A stretch of 64,000 nucleotides of DNA, taken from Paenibacillus arenilitoris (GTDB taxonomy: Bacteria > Bacillota > Bacilli > Paenibacillales > Paenibacillaceae). Numbering within the stretch: position 1 is the first letter of the stretch; every line of letters starts with the position of its first letter. The DNA lies in the NCBI RefSeq assembly GCF_014705655.1, contig NZ_JACXIY010000043.1, positions 1 to 64,000 on the forward strand, read 5' to 3'. A program made the translations under genes and the position numbers. This document shows positions 43,230-55,671 of this stretch, in pieces. The notes under the pieces were generated by a model that was given only the letters and a program-made list of their open reading frames with translations, had not been told where the DNA came from and made no database searches.

Positions 43230-43511
43230 ATGGGTCGCAGTTTGAAGAAAGGTCCGTTTATCGACGGTTACCTGCTTAAAAAAGTCGAGGATTTGAACGA
43301 AACCAACAAGAAAGTCGTTATCAAAACCTGGTCCCGCCGCTCGACCATTTTCCCGCAATTCATCGGACATACGTTTGCCGTATATGACGGACGCAAGCAC
43401 GTGCCGGTATATGTAACGGAAGATATGGTCGGACACAAGCTCGGTGAATTCGCACCGACTCGTACGTACAAAGGCCACGCAGGCGATGACAAAAAAACGG
43501 GCAGACGTTAA
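43230..43511 (+). CDS. rpsS: 30S ribosomal protein S19
   Basis: Head protein that contacts S13 and the A-site region. 93 residues. [18 protein letters not shown] and the [20 protein letters not shown] stretch are standard. The start has GGGAGGA upstream. The 62-bp gap behind rplB shows a small dyad (GTGATTATCGCAATCAC) but no gene. Confidence 0.97.
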   Translation: MGRSLKKGPFIDGYLLKKVEDLNETNKKVVIKTWSRRSTIFPQFIGHTFAVYDGRKHVPVYVTEDMVGHKLGEFAPTRTYKGHAGDDKKTGRR

Positions 43512-43554
43512 TTTGCCCTTTCATTTCTTTAAATGATCGAGAGGAGGTTCCCAC

Positions 43555-43890
43555 ATGCCAGAAGCTAAAGCGCACGCTAAATTCGTTCGCATTGCGCCTC
43601 GTAAAGCCCAGCTCGTCGCCGATTTGATTCGCGGCAAGCAAGTTGGCGACGCAATCGCGATTTTGCGCCACACGCCTAAGTCGGCATCCCCAATTTTGGA
43701 GAAGCTGCTTAACTCTGCAATTGCTAACGCTGAGCACAACTATCAGCTGGACGTGAACAAATTGTTCATCTCGCAAGCCTTCGTCAACCAAGGACCGACG
43801 ATGAAACGTTTCCGCCCTCGCGCGATGGGTCGTGCAAGCCGGATTAATAAAAGAACCAGCCACATCACCTTGGTGGTATCTGAAAAATAA
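43555..43890 (+). CDS. rplV: 50S ribosomal protein L22
   Basis: Extends a beta hairpin into the exit tunnel. 111 residues. [19 protein letters not shown] and the hairpin segment [17 protein letters not shown] are typical. GAGGAGG lies upstream of the ATG. Confidence 0.97.
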   Translation: MPEAKAHAKFVRIAPRKAQLVADLIRGKQVGDAIAILRHTPKSASPILEKLLNSAIANAEHNYQLDVNKLFISQAFVNQGPTMKRFRPRAMGRASRINKRTSHITLVVSEK

Positions 43891-43903
43891 GGAGGGATAA
43901 CGT

Positions 43904-44569
43904 GTGGGTCAAAAGGTAAATCCAGTCGGTCTTCGTATCGGCGTCATCCGTGATTGGGAATCCAAATGGTACGCTGGCAAAGACTTCGGCGATCTTCTTC
44001 TGGAAGACGTAAAGATTCGTGAATACCTGAAAAACAAGCTGAAAGACGCAGCAGTTTCCCATATCGAGATCGAGCGCGCGGCTAACCGCGTCAACGTAAC
44101 GATCCAAACCGCGAAGCCGGGCATGGTTATCGGCAAAGGCGGTTCCGAGGTGGAAAACCTTCGTACGGAGCTTGGCAAAATCACTAAAGGCAAAAAAGTA
44201 CACATCAACATTTCGGAAATCAAACAAGCAGACCTGGACGCTATTCTCGTAGCCGAAAGCATTGCGCAACAGCTTGAGCGCCGCGTATCTTTCCGCCGCG
44301 CGCTGAAACAAGCGATTCAACGCTCGATGCGTGCCGGTGCCAAAGGGATCAAAACCGCGGTTAGCGGACGTCTCGGCGGCGCGGAAATCGCGCGTTCGGA
44401 AGGTTACAGCGAAGGAACGGTTCCGCTTCACACACTGCGCGCAGACATCGACTACGGCACAGCTGAAGCACATACGACTTACGGCCGCATCGGCGTAAAA
44501 GTATGGATCTATCGCGGTGAAGTCCTTCCGACTAAGAAGAAAGCAGCTCCAGTGGAAGGAGGCAACTAA
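43904..44569 (+). CDS. rpsC: 30S ribosomal protein S3
   Basis: mRNA-entry protein with helicase activity together with S4 and S5. 221 residues. [18 protein letters not shown], a KH domain with [11 protein letters not shown], and a C-terminal [19 protein letters not shown] start at 43904 after AGGAGGG, 14 bp behind rplV. Confidence 0.97.
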   Translation: MGQKVNPVGLRIGVIRDWESKWYAGKDFGDLLLEDVKIREYLKNKLKDAAVSHIEIERAANRVNVTIQTAKPGMVIGKGGSEVENLRTELGKITKGKKVHINISEIKQADLDAILVAESIAQQLERRVSFRRALKQAIQRSMRAGAKGIKTAVSGRLGGAEIARSEGYSEGTVPLHTLRADIDYGTAEAHTTYGRIGVKVWIYRGEVLPTKKKAAPVEGGN

Positions 44570-44571
44570 TC

Positions 44572-45006
44572 ATGTTGGTACCTAAACGTGTCAAACACCG
44601 CAAGCAGCAGCGCGGTCATATGAAAGGTCGCGCCAAAGGCGGCACTACCGTTTCCTTCGGCGAATACGGCCTCCAAGCTCTAGAGCCATCTTGGATCACG
44701 AACCGCCAGATCGAAGCGGCTCGTATCGCGATGACTCGTTACATCAAACGGGGCGGTAAAGTTTGGATCAAAATTTTCCCGGCTAAGCCAATCACCCAGA
44801 AGCCTCTTGAAGTCCGGATGGGTAGCGGTAAAGGTAACGTCGAGAAGTGGGTAGCGGTTGTTAAACCAGGTAAAGTCATGTTTGAGCTGGCGGGTGTTTC
44901 CGAAGAAATCGCTCGCGAAGCAATGCGCCTTGCAGCTCACAAACTGCCGGTTAAAACTAAGTTTGTGAAACGCGAAGAAGTGGGTGGTGAAGCAAATGAA
45001 AGCTAG
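44572..45006 (+). CDS. rplP: 50S ribosomal protein L16
   Basis: Positions tRNA at the A and P sites. 144 residues. The N-terminal [15 protein letters not shown] and the [15 protein letters not shown] segment match the family. Two bp behind rpsC; overlaps rpmC by 11 bp. Confidence 0.97.
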   Translation: MLVPKRVKHRKQQRGHMKGRAKGGTTVSFGEYGLQALEPSWITNRQIEAARIAMTRYIKRGGKVWIKIFPAKPITQKPLEVRMGSGKGNVEKWVAVVKPGKVMFELAGVSEEIAREAMRLAAHKLPVKTKFVKREEVGGEANES

Positions 45007-45196
45007 TGAATTTCGCAACCTAACCTCTGCTGAGATCGAACAACAAATTTCCGGTTTTAAAGAAGAGCTTTTCAACCTTCGTTTCCAATTGGCTACCGGC
45101 CAACTGGATAACCCGACTCGGATCCGTGACGTGCGTAAGGAAATAGCTCGTGCTAAAACCGTTTTGCGTGAAAGAGAACTCGGGATCAGCAGCTAA
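44996..45196 (+). CDS. rpmC: 50S ribosomal protein L29
   Basis: Small helical protein at the tunnel exit. 66 residues from ATG 44996 ([17 protein letters not shown]). GTG 44984 would add four residues but is not the family start. It overlaps the end of rplP, and GGTGGTG inside rplP serves as the ribosome site. Confidence 0.96.
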   Translation: MKASEFRNLTSAEIEQQISGFKEELFNLRFQLATGQLDNPTRIRDVRKEIARAKTVLRERELGISS

Positions 45197-45247
45197 TAAA
45201 TCACCTTGCAGCACCGTATCGATACGGCTGAAGGAAGGAGGAAAAAC

Positions 45248-45511
45248 ATGAGCGAACGCAATGCCCGCAAAGTTCAAATCGGCAAAGTCGTAAGCGACAA
45301 AATGGACAAAACAATCGTGGTTGCGGTTGAGACTTACAAAAAACACGACTTGTACCATAAACGCATTAAATATACGAAGAAATTTAAAGCGCACGACGAA
45401 AACAACCAAGCGAAAATTGGCGACACCGTGAAAATCATGGAAACTCGTCCGCTTTCCAAAGACAAGCGCTTCAGACTCGTAGAAGTTGTTGAAGTGGCGG
45501 TTGTATTATAA
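45248..45511 (+). CDS. rpsQ: 30S ribosomal protein S17
   Basis: Primary 16S rRNA-binding OB-fold protein. 87 residues. [19 protein letters not shown] and the later [17 protein letters not shown] are diagnostic. ATG 45248 follows AAGGAGGA; ATG 45206 upstream lacks a site and is not the family start. Confidence 0.97.
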   Translation: MSERNARKVQIGKVVSDKMDKTIVVAVETYKKHDLYHKRIKYTKKFKAHDENNQAKIGDTVKIMETRPLSKDKRFRLVEVVEVAVVL

Positions 45512-45557
45512 TGAGCGTTTGTAGCGCCTAAGCATTTTCCGAAAGGAGGACGTTAAA

Positions 45558-45926
45558 ATGATTCAACCATTTTCGCGCTTGGCGGTTGCCGACAACTCCG
45601 GTGCTAAAGAATTGATGTGTATCCGCGTGCTTGGCGGTACGGGACGCCGCGTTGGCCATATCGGCGACTTGATCGTTTGTTCCGTCAAACAAGCAACACC
45701 AGGCGGCGTTGTCAAAAAGGGTGACGTTGTTAAAGCGGTTATCGTTCGTACGAAGCGTTCGGTTCGCCGCAAAGACGGTTCCTACATCGCATTCGACGAG
45801 AATGCCGCGGTAATCGTTAAGGAAGACAAGAGCCCGCGCGGTACTCGTATTTTCGGACCTGTTGCCCGCGAGCTTCGCGATAAAGATTTCATGAAAATCG
45901 TATCGCTTGCGCCGGAAGTTATCTAA
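45558..45926 (+). CDS. rplN: 50S ribosomal protein L14
   Basis: Interface protein at bridge B8, also the binding site of RsfS. 122 residues, invariant length. [20 protein letters not shown] and [13 protein letters not shown] match. AAAGGAGGA precedes the ATG. First gene of the segment equivalent to the spc operon; no promoter or terminator separates it from rpsQ. Confidence 0.97.
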   Translation: MIQPFSRLAVADNSGAKELMCIRVLGGTGRRVGHIGDLIVCSVKQATPGGVVKKGDVVKAVIVRTKRSVRRKDGSYIAFDENAAVIVKEDKSPRGTRIFGPVARELRDKDFMKIVSLAPEVI

Positions 45927-45978
45927 TAAAGAAACTCTATATAAGCTTGAAAGCACAAGCGTGCAGGAGGTGTAACTC

Positions 45979-46332
45979 ATGCCAAGGCTCAAAAAAATTC
46001 TTGAATCGCACAACAATAAATTGCACGTGAAGAAAGACGACACGGTCATCGTCATTACCGGCAAAGACAAAGGTAAAAAAGGCCGCGTTATCGCTGCGTA
46101 CCCTCGTGAAAACCGCGTTCTTGTCGAAGGCGTCAACATGGTGAAGAAGCATTCCCGCCCTTCCCAAGCGAACCCGCAAGGCGGCATCATCGAGCAAGAA
46201 GCTCCGATTCACGTGTCGAACGTTATGCACATCGATCCGAAGAGCGGTAAAGTAACGCGTATCGGATACAAAGTGCTGGACAACGGCAAGAAAGTTCGGA
46301 TCGCAAAACGTTCCGGAGAAGTAATCGACTAA
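45979..46332 (+). CDS. rplX: 50S ribosomal protein L24
   Basis: Assembly-initiating protein with a KOW motif. 117 residues, about 14 longer than Bacillus L24 because of an N-terminal extension ([15 protein letters not shown]) before the usual HVKKDD start. CAGGAGGTG is well spaced for this longer start, so the extension looks real. [15 protein letters not shown] is the KOW region and [17 protein letters not shown] follows. Confidence 0.96.
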   Translation: MPRLKKILESHNNKLHVKKDDTVIVITGKDKGKKGRVIAAYPRENRVLVEGVNMVKKHSRPSQANPQGGIIEQEAPIHVSNVMHIDPKSGKVTRIGYKVLDNGKKVRIAKRSGEVID

Positions 46333-46363
46333 TCGTTACGGTAGGAAAGGAGGTCCATGAACA

Positions 46364-46906
46364 ATGGCAGCAAGATTGAAAGGTCGTTTTCTAAACGAAA
46401 TTACTCCTGCTCTGATGCAGAAGTTTAACTATACGTCCGTTATGCAAGTGCCGAAGATCGAGAAGGTCGTTATCAACATGGGGGTAGGCGAAGCGGTTTC
46501 CAATTCGAAAATCCTTGATGTAGCTGTTGAAGAACTTCGCATCATTTCCGGTCAAAAGCCAGTCGTAACTCGTGCGAAGAAGTCCATCGCGGGCTTCAAG
46601 CTTCGTGAGAACATGCCGATCGGGGTTAAAGTTACACTGCGCGGCGAGCGTATGTACCACTTCCTTGACAAGCTGTTCAACATTTCTCTTCCGCGCGTAC
46701 GTGACTTCCGCGGCGTTTCGACCAAAGCATTCGACGGTCGCGGCAACTACACGCTTGGCTTGAAAGAGCAATTGATTTTCCCGGAGATCGAGTACGATAA
46801 AGTCGACAAAGTGCGCGGTATGGATATCGTCATCGTCACGACGGCAAAAACGGACGAAGAATCTCGTGAGCTGCTGACCCAAATGGGCATGCCGTTCGCG
46901 AAGTAA
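46364..46906 (+). CDS. rplE: 50S ribosomal protein L5
   Basis: Binds 5S rRNA and contacts P-site tRNA. 180 residues. [19 protein letters not shown] and [19 protein letters not shown] are family signatures. The ATG is preceded by AAAGGAGGT. Confidence 0.97.
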   Translation: MAARLKGRFLNEITPALMQKFNYTSVMQVPKIEKVVINMGVGEAVSNSKILDVAVEELRIISGQKPVVTRAKKSIAGFKLRENMPIGVKVTLRGERMYHFLDKLFNISLPRVRDFRGVSTKAFDGRGNYTLGLKEQLIFPEIEYDKVDKVRGMDIVIVTTAKTDEESRELLTQMGMPFAK

Positions 46907-46932
46907 TCCACTTTTAGGAGGTGTAATACCCA

Positions 46933-47118
46933 GTGGCAAAAACTTCGATGAAAGTGAAGCAACAACGCGAACCGAAATTCAAAGTGCGTGCATACACACG
47001 CTGTGAGCGTTGCGGCCGTCCGCATTCTGTTTTGCAAAAGTTTAAAATTTGCCGGATTTGTTTCCGCGAGTTAGCATACAAGGGCCAGATTCCTGGCGTT
47101 AAAAAAGCAAGCTGGTAA
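46933..47118 (+). CDS. rpsN: 30S ribosomal protein S14, zinc-binding (type Z)
   Basis: Head protein of the small subunit. 61 residues, the short form with four zinc cysteines (CERCG and CRICF). GTG start at 46933 after TTAGGAGGTG. Bacteria of this group often keep a second, zinc-free S14 elsewhere for zinc limitation. Confidence 0.97.
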   Translation: MAKTSMKVKQQREPKFKVRAYTRCERCGRPHSVLQKFKICRICFRELAYKGQIPGVKKASW

Positions 47119-47149
47119 TCAGCCTAGTTCGGGAAGGAGGTTAACACAA

Positions 47150-47548
<399 letters not shown>

Positions 47549-47579
47549 GAAACAAGTCACAGAGTCAGGAGGTGTAACA

Positions 47580-48122
47580 ATGTCCCGTATTGGTCGCAAA
47601 GTCATCCAAGTGCCTAACGGCGTAAGCATTAACTTGGACAACACAGTCATTACCGTAAAAGGACCGAAAGGTACGCTTTCCCGCGAAATTCACAAAGACA
47701 TGAAGGTGAACGTAGCGGAGAACGAAATCTTGGTCGAACGTCCTTCCGATAATAAATTGCATCGTTCCTTGCACGGAACGACGCGCAGCATCATCGCGAA
47801 CATGGTGAGCGGCGTAACCGAAGGTTTCTCGAAAAACCTTGAGCTGGTTGGCGTAGGTTACCGTGCTAACAAACAGGGTGACAAAATCGTTCTCAACGTC
47901 GGTTACTCCCACCCGGTTGAAATCACTCCGGAGAGCGGCATCGAGTTCGACGTTCCGGCGAACACGAAGATCACCGTTCGCGGCATCGACAAAGAACGCG
48001 TTGGCGCCGTTGCCGCTCAAATCCGTTCCGTACGCGAACCCGAGCCTTACAAAGGCAAAGGCATCAAGTACGAAGGCGAGCGCATCATCCGCAAAGAAGG
48101 TAAAGCCGGCAAGAAAAAATAA
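47580..48122 (+). CDS. rplF: 50S ribosomal protein L6
   Basis: Two-domain protein near the factor-binding site. 180 residues. [17 protein letters not shown] and the C-terminal [21 protein letters not shown] are diagnostic. AGGAGGTG precedes the ATG. Confidence 0.97.
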   Translation: MSRIGRKVIQVPNGVSINLDNTVITVKGPKGTLSREIHKDMKVNVAENEILVERPSDNKLHRSLHGTTRSIIANMVSGVTEGFSKNLELVGVGYRANKQGDKIVLNVGYSHPVEITPESGIEFDVPANTKITVRGIDKERVGAVAAQIRSVREPEPYKGKGIKYEGERIIRKEGKAGKKK

Positions 48123-48182
48123 GCAAACGGTCCGTTTGCTTAAGATAGCTTCCTAAGGCAGTGAGAAAGGAGTGAACCTGGC

Positions 48183-48551
48183 ATGATTACGAAAGGCGAT
48201 AAAAACAAGGCCCGTCTGAAAAGACATCTTCGTGTTCGTAAAAAAATTAACGGTACCGCAGCGCGTCCGCGTCTGTCCGTATTCCGTTCCTCCAAGCACA
48301 TGTACGCGCAATTGATCGATGACGTAGCAGGCGTAACGCTGGCATCGGCATCCACTCAGGACAAAGAACTGGTTGAAGCAATCGGCAACGGCGGCAACGT
48401 CGAGGCGGCTGCTAAAGTCGGCGAATTGATCGCGAAGCGCGCTCAAGCGAAAGGAGTAACCGAAGTCGTATTCGACCGCGGCGGTTACTTGTATCACGGC
48501 AGAATTCAGGCGCTTGCTACAGCAGCACGCGAAGCTGGTCTTGAATTCTAA
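48183..48551 (+). CDS. rplR: 50S ribosomal protein L18
   Basis: Binds 5S rRNA with L5. 122 residues. Basic N-terminus ([17 protein letters not shown]), [16 protein letters not shown], and [16 protein letters not shown] match. The ATG follows AAAGGAGTG. Confidence 0.97.
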   Translation: MITKGDKNKARLKRHLRVRKKINGTAARPRLSVFRSSKHMYAQLIDDVAGVTLASASTQDKELVEAIGNGGNVEAAAKVGELIAKRAQAKGVTEVVFDRGGYLYHGRIQALATAAREAGLEF

Positions 48552-48581
48552 TCGACTTTACTTATAAGGAGGTTAAATGAC

Positions 48582-49079
48582 TTGCGTGTAGATCCTAATA
48601 CGTTAGAACTGACTGAAAAAGTTGTTCATATCAACCGCGTTGCGAAAGTTGTAAAAGGCGGACGCCGTTTCAGCTTTAGCGCGCTTGTAGTAGTCGGCGA
48701 CGGCAAAGGCTACGTTGGCGCAGGGATCGGTAAAGCGGGCGAAGTACCTGACGCGATTCGCAAAGGTATTGAAGATGCCAAGAAAAACCTGATCCACGTT
48801 CCTCTCGTAGGCACGACTATCCCACACCTTGTACTCGGACATTTCGGCGCAGGAGAAGTTCTTCTGAAGCCGGCATCCGAAGGTACCGGCGTTATCGCCG
48901 GCGGCCCGGTTCGCGCGGTTCTCGAACTTGCCGGCGTTGGCGACATTTTGACGAAATCCCTAGGTTCTTCGAACTCCATGAACATGGTTAACGCAACGCT
49001 TGAAGGTCTCTCCCGCCTGAAACGCGCGGAAGACGTTGCGAAGCTGCGTGGAAAAACAGTCGAAGAGCTGCTACGTTAA
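48582..49079 (+). CDS. rpsE: 30S ribosomal protein S5
   Basis: Accuracy protein at the mRNA entry site. 165 residues. [21 protein letters not shown] and the [17 protein letters not shown] stretch match the family. The start is TTG 48582 behind AAGGAGG. The nearby ATG 48577 opens only a four-codon frame and cannot be the start. Confidence 0.96.
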   Translation: MRVDPNTLELTEKVVHINRVAKVVKGGRRFSFSALVVVGDGKGYVGAGIGKAGEVPDAIRKGIEDAKKNLIHVPLVGTTIPHLVLGHFGAGEVLLKPASEGTGVIAGGPVRAVLELAGVGDILTKSLGSSNSMNMVNATLEGLSRLKRAEDVAKLRGKTVEELLR

Positions 49080-49092
49080 GGAGGGAACTAAG

Positions 49093-49272
49093 ATGGCAAA
49101 ATTGCAAATCACCCTCGTTCGCAGTTTGATCGGCCGCAATGAAAAACAACGTGCAACGGTTGCAGCCTTCGGTCTTAAGAAGATTCGCCAGTCCGTTGTT
49201 TTGAACGATAGCCCGGCTATCCGCGGTATGGTTAACTCAGTTAGCCACCTGATTAAAGTTGAGGAAGTTTAA
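49093..49272 (+). CDS. rpmD: 50S ribosomal protein L30
   Basis: Small 5S-domain protein. 59 residues from ATG 49093. [20 protein letters not shown] and [14 protein letters not shown] are typical. GGAGGG lies upstream. The longer frame from 49036 overlaps rpsE and is not used. Confidence 0.97.
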   Translation: MAKLQITLVRSLIGRNEKQRATVAAFGLKKIRQSVVLNDSPAIRGMVNSVSHLIKVEEV

Positions 49273-49317
49273 GAATAGATTTTGATTTGCAGAAATAAAT
49301 AAGGAGGTGCACGAACG

Positions 49318-49758
49318 ATGAAATTGCATGAGCTAGCTCCAGCTCCGGGGTCGACCCAAGCGCCGAAGCGCAAAGGCCGCGGTATCGGTTCCGGTAACGG
49401 CAAGACGGCCGGTAAAGGTCATAAAGGTCAAAACGCTCGTTCCGGCGGCGGCGTTCGTCCCGGCTTCGAGGGCGGACAAAACCCTCTGTATCGTCGAGTG
49501 CCGAAACGCGGCTTTAACAACCGTTTCCGTACAGAATACGCTATTGTCAATATTGAAGAGCTAAACAGCTTTGCAGCAGGTGCTGAAGTCACTCCAGAAG
49601 TCCTGATCGAGAAGGGGATCGTTAAGAACCCGCTTGCAGGAATCAAGATTTTGGGCAACGGCGAAATTAACGTTTCGCTTACTGTAAAAGCAAGCAAGTT
49701 CTCTCAATCTGCGGTAGAGAAAATCCAGGCTGCCGGCGGTAAAACCGAGGTGATCTAA
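49318..49758 (+). CDS. rplO: 50S ribosomal protein L15
   Basis: Late assembly protein. 146 residues. The glycine- and lysine-rich N-terminus ([21 protein letters not shown]) is split here as [12 protein letters not shown] and KTAGKGHKG. The C-terminus ([16 protein letters not shown]) is characteristic. AAGGAGGTG precedes the ATG. secY starts directly at its stop. Confidence 0.97.
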   Translation: MKLHELAPAPGSTQAPKRKGRGIGSGNGKTAGKGHKGQNARSGGGVRPGFEGGQNPLYRRVPKRGFNNRFRTEYAIVNIEELNSFAAGAEVTPEVLIEKGIVKNPLAGIKILGNGEINVSLTVKASKFSQSAVEKIQAAGGKTEVI

Positions 49759-51805
<2,047 letters not shown>

Positions 51806-51806
<1 letters not shown>

Positions 51807-52570
51807 TGATTATTTGCAAATCCGATTCGGAGCTGCGATATATGAGGGAAGCAGGACGCATCGTTGCGGAGACGCACCGGCTAATGGCGAAGGCTGTGAA
51901 ACCAGGCATCACGACCCGTGAGCTTGACCAAATCGCCGACGATTACATTAGAAGTCAAGGTGCGGTTCCTTCCTTCAAAGGTTACAATGGTTTTCCTTCC
52001 AGCATATGCGCTTCTGTCAATGACGAGCTCGTGCACGGCTTCCCCGGGTCACGCAAGTTGAACGAAGGCGATATTATCAGCATCGATATCGGCGCGCAGT
52101 ACGAAGGCTATCACGGCGACTCCGCTTGGACCTACGCGGCCGGAGCGGTAACCCCTGAAGTACAACGGCTGCTGGACGTAACGGAGGCTTCGCTCTACGC
52201 GGGTCTTCGGCTCATCAAGCCCGACGTCAGGCTGTACACGATATCGCACGCCATTCAGAAGGTGATCGAAGACGCAGGATTCTCCGTCGTACGGGAATAC
52301 GTAGGGCACGGAATCGGCGCGGATCTTCACGAAGAGCCGCAAATACCGAACTACGGCATACCGGACCGCGGACCGCGTCTCAAAGCCGGAATGGTGCTTG
52401 CAATCGAGCCGATGGTCAACATCGGCGAACGATATGTCCGAACGCTCGAAGATAATTGGACGGTCGTAACGGAAGACGGTTCATGGTGCGCTCACTTCGA
52501 GCACACGGTGGCCGTGACGGAGGACGGCTTTGAAATATTGACCATTTTGCCGGAGCAGACGGAAGCTTGA
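51806..52570 (+). CDS. map: Methionine aminopeptidase, type I
   Basis: Removes the initiator methionine from new proteins. 254 residues. Metal ligands can be read in [18 protein letters not shown] (two Asp), VGHGIG (His), LAIEPM (Glu) and HFEHTVAV (Glu). The ATG overlaps the adk stop and the stop overlaps the next gene, so three genes are coupled. Confidence 0.97.
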
Positions 52571-52854
52571 TGATGGATGCTCGTCCCCAAATTGGTCAGT
52601 TCGTCAAAGTGCTTCGCGGCAAGGACGAGGAGAGCTATGCCGTAATCGTCGCCATCGTGGACGAGAAATTCGTTCTGATTGCGGACGGTGGCAAGCGCCG
52701 GTTCGACCAGCCGAAGAAAAAGAACGTTCTGCATCTCGAGTTACAGCCTGCCATTAGTCAAGAGGTATCAAGCAGCTTGCTTGAAACAGGCAGAGTGACC
52801 AACGCCAAGTTGCGTTATGTTATACAGAAGTTTGCGTATGCGAAAGGAGAATGA
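52570..52854 (+). CDS. KOW-domain RNA-binding protein (L14e-like)
   Basis: 94-residue protein with a KOW-like N-terminus ([23 protein letters not shown]), listed in relatives as a ribosomal L14e/KOW-domain protein. Bacillus has a similar small gene between map and infA. Its function is unknown; ribosome or RNA binding is inferred. ATG 52570 overlaps the map stop (TGATG); ATG 52573 is the next codon. It ends 2 bp before the infA start. Confidence 0.8.
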   Translation: MMDARPQIGQFVKVLRGKDEESYAVIVAIVDEKFVLIADGGKRRFDQPKKKNVLHLELQPAISQEVSSSLLETGRVTNAKLRYVIQKFAYAKGE

Positions 52855-52856
52855 CG

Positions 52857-53072
52857 GTGGCGAAGGAAGACGTCATTGAGGTCGAAGGCACGGTAATCGA
52901 GCCGCTGCCCAATGCCATGTTCAAGGTGGAGCTGGAGAACGGTCATCAAATTCTCGCACACGTTTCCGGTAAGCTCAGAATGCACTTCATCCGCATCCTG
53001 ACCGGAGACAAAGTGGTTATACAGTTATCGCCTTATGATCTATCCAGAGGGCGCATCACCTATCGGAAGTAG
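52857..53072 (+). CDS. infA: Translation initiation factor IF-1
   Basis: OB-fold factor that occupies the 30S A site. 71 residues. [21 protein letters not shown] and [21 protein letters not shown] are diagnostic. GTG 52857 (MAKEDVIE) is preferred, 7 bases behind AAGGAG; ATG 52851 lies too close to that site and adds two residues. Confidence 0.96.
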   Translation: MAKEDVIEVEGTVIEPLPNAMFKVELENGHQILAHVSGKLRMHFIRILTGDKVVIQLSPYDLSRGRITYRK

Positions 53073-53228
<156 letters not shown>

Positions 53229-53247
53229 AAGGAGGGAAATATAGCCT

Positions 53248-53616
53248 ATGGCACGTATAGCTGGTGTAGACTTGCCGCGTGACAAACGCGTCGAAATCGC
53301 CCTGACGTACATTTTCGGCATCGGCAAAACGACGTCGCAAAAGCTTCTGAAAGCTGCCGACGTTAACTTTGATACTCGCGTTCGCGACCTGACGGAGGAC
53401 GAACTTGGCCGTCTTCGCGAAGCGATCGACAAGACGGTAAAAGTAGAAGGCGACCTTCGCCGCGAAATTTCGCTTAACATCAAGCGCCTGACCGAGATCG
53501 GCTGCTACCGCGGTCTTCGTCATCGTCGCGGCCTGCCTGTCCGCGGTCAACGCACGAAAACGAATGCCCGTACGCGCAAAGGTCCTCGTCGGACTGTAGC
53601 GAACAAGAAGAAATAA
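53248..53616 (+). CDS. rpsM: 30S ribosomal protein S13
   Basis: Head protein forming intersubunit bridges. 122 residues. [21 protein letters not shown] and the basic C-terminus with [21 protein letters not shown] (split as [12 protein letters not shown] and VRGQRTKTN) match. AAAGGAGGG precedes the ATG. Confidence 0.97.
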   Translation: MARIAGVDLPRDKRVEIALTYIFGIGKTTSQKLLKAADVNFDTRVRDLTEDELGRLREAIDKTVKVEGDLRREISLNIKRLTEIGCYRGLRHRRGLPVRGQRTKTNARTRKGPRRTVANKKK

Positions 53617-53635
53617 GAAGGGAGGATAATGGACA

Positions 53636-54031
53636 ATGGCTAAACCAAAAAAAGTCGTTCGTACGAAACGTCGCGACCGGAAAAACATCGACACTGGCGT
53701 TGCGCATATCCGCTCGACGTTCAACAATACGATCGTTACGATCACGGATCCGCACGGCAATGCAATCTCCTGGGCTAGCTCCGGCAACCTCGGCTTCAAA
53801 GGTTCCCGCAAGAGCACGCCGTTCGCAGCTCAAATGGCTGCCGAATCCGCCGCGAAAGCCGCGATGGAGCATGGCATGAGAACGGTAGAAGTGATGGTTA
53901 AAGGTCCAGGCGCAGGCCGCGAAGCCGCGATTCGTTCGCTGCAAGCTGCCGGGTTGGAAGTTAACCTCATTAAAGACGTTACGCCGGTTCCTCACAACGG
54001 ATGCCGTCCTCCGAAACGTCGTCGCGTATAG
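53636..54031 (+). CDS. rpsK: 30S ribosomal protein S11
   Basis: Platform protein near the E site. 131 residues. [20 protein letters not shown] and the C-terminal [18 protein letters not shown] are diagnostic. GGGAGGA precedes the start. rpsD is not next to it; in Bacillales it is usually elsewhere. Confidence 0.97.
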   Translation: MAKPKKVVRTKRRDRKNIDTGVAHIRSTFNNTIVTITDPHGNAISWASSGNLGFKGSRKSTPFAAQMAAESAAKAAMEHGMRTVEVMVKGPGAGREAAIRSLQAAGLEVNLIKDVTPVPHNGCRPPKRRRV

Positions 54032-54156
54032 TTAGATTCTTGGTGGTATCAAATAACAGCAACTTGTGAATAATGGTTGTGAAGGTTTGGCATACTACAG
54101 GATTTGACTTAAAATAACGGTAGGCACGGAGCGACGTTTGAAGGAGGGTACTATTA

Positions 54157-55101
54157 GTGATTGAGATCGAAAAGCCGAAAATCGAAACCGTAGAACTGAA
54201 TGACGAAGGAACTTACGGACGTTTCGTCGTCGAGCCGCTGGAACGTGGATACGGCACGACGCTTGGAAATTCGCTTCGCCGAATTTTGTTGTCGTCTTTG
54301 CCGGGTGCAGCAGTAACCTCGGTTCAAATCGACGGAGTACTTCATGAATTCTCTACGGTTCCCGGAGTGATTGAGGACGTGACCGAAATCATTCTGAACC
54401 TGAAGGGCCTGTCGCTTAAAATCCACTCCGATGAAGAAAAGGTGTTGGAAATCGACGCGGAAGGCGAAGGGAATATTACAGCGGGCGACATTCGAGCAGA
54501 CAGCGATGTCGAGATTTTAAGCCCTGATCTTCACATCGCAACCTTGGCCTCCGGCGCGCGGCTCCATATGCGGGTTTTTGCTAATCGGGGACGCGGTTAC
54601 GTGCAAGCGGACCGCAACAAGAAGGACGAACAACCGATTGGGGTAATACCCGTTGATTCGATCTACACGCCAATTACTCGCGTTAACTACAGCGTAGAAA
54701 ATACCCGCGTCGGTCAAGTTACGAACTACGACAAGCTTACGCTTGAGGTTTGGACGGACGGCAGCATTCGACCGGAAGAGGCGGTAAGCCTCGGCGCTAA
54801 AATTTTGACCGAGCATTTGGACTTGTTCGTTGGATTAACCGATGAAGCCAAAGACGCGGAAATAATGGTTGAGAAGGAAGAAGATAAGAAAGAAAAAGTT
54901 CTGGAGATGACTATCGAGGAGCTCGATCTTTCCGTACGTTCCTACAACTGCTTGAAGCGCGCGGGCATTAACACCGTACAAGAGCTGATCACGAAATCCG
55001 AAGAGGATATGATGAAGGTCCGCAATCTGGGCCGTAAATCGCTCGAGGAAGTTCAAGAAAAGCTTGAAGAGCTCGGTTTGGGCCTACGCATGGAAGAGTA
55101 G
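54157..55101 (+). CDS. rpoA: RNA polymerase alpha subunit
   Basis: Assembly platform of RNA polymerase and contact for activators. 314 residues. The N-terminal domain contains [22 protein letters not shown] charged linker (EEDKKEKV) leads to the alpha-CTD with [18 protein letters not shown] for UP-element binding. GTG start at 54157 after AAGGAGGG. The 125-bp gap behind rpsK has no clear terminator. Confidence 0.98.
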   Translation: MIEIEKPKIETVELNDEGTYGRFVVEPLERGYGTTLGNSLRRILLSSLPGAAVTSVQIDGVLHEFSTVPGVIEDVTEIILNLKGLSLKIHSDEEKVLEIDAEGEGNITAGDIRADSDVEILSPDLHIATLASGARLHMRVFANRGRGYVQADRNKKDEQPIGVIPVDSIYTPITRVNYSVENTRVGQVTNYDKLTLEVWTDGSIRPEEAVSLGAKILTEHLDLFVGLTDEAKDAEIMVEKEEDKKEKVLEMTIEELDLSVRSYNCLKRAGINTVQELITKSEEDMMKVRNLGRKSLEEVQEKLEELGLGLRMEE

Positions 55102-55144
55102 GATCAGCTAGAATAGACAAACGAGCAAGGGAGGGGAAAACAAG

Positions 55145-55510
55145 ATGGCATATCAAAAATTGGGACGTGACGCAAGCGCGCGGAAAGCATTGTTCCGCGA
55201 CCTCGTTACCGACTTGTTCCTTTATGAGCGTATCCAAACGACGGAGGCTAAAGCGAAAGAAGTCCGTTCGATCGCCGAGAAGCTGATCACGAAAGCGAAG
55301 CAAGGCGATCTGCATGCTCGTCGTCAAGTAGCGGCTTACGTTCGCCGCGAATCCGTCGACGGAGGTCAGGACGCGATTCAGAAGCTGTTCTCCGAACTGG
55401 CTACCCGTTACTCGGAGCGTGCTGGCGGATACACGCGCATTCTGAAGCTGGGTCCTCGCCGCGGCGACGCTGCGCCTATGGTTTACCTGGAACTGGTTGA
55501 CCGCGCGTAA
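55145..55510 (+). CDS. rplQ: 50S ribosomal protein L17
   Basis: Tunnel-exit protein. 121 residues. [20 protein letters not shown] and [19 protein letters not shown] are standard. GGGAGGGG precedes the ATG. It ends the long ribosomal run that began at rpsJ; a terminator follows. Confidence 0.97.
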   Translation: MAYQKLGRDASARKALFRDLVTDLFLYERIQTTEAKAKEVRSIAEKLITKAKQGDLHARRQVAAYVRRESVDGGQDAIQKLFSELATRYSERAGGYTRILKLGPRRGDAAPMVYLELVDRA

Positions 55511-55583
55511 GTGACGTCGTACGAGCAGCGTATAAGCCTGCCACAAAGCGTTAAAGTCTTGTCCAGGCTTTATGCGAGAGAGA

Positions 55584-55617
55584 AAAGGGTGGACCCTCGA
55601 GGCCACCTTTTTTTATT
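55584..55617 (+). terminator. Terminator behind rplQ
   Basis: GGTGG pairs with CCACC, extended by A/T pairs (AAAG...TTTT), with a loop containing CCTCGAGG and a following run of seven T. It ends the alpha operon and separates it from truA. Confidence 0.8.
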
Positions 55618-55671
55618 TGGTTCAAGGCGCGGGCGCCGCGAGCTCGAGAACATGAAGGGGGGTGGTGAGGA

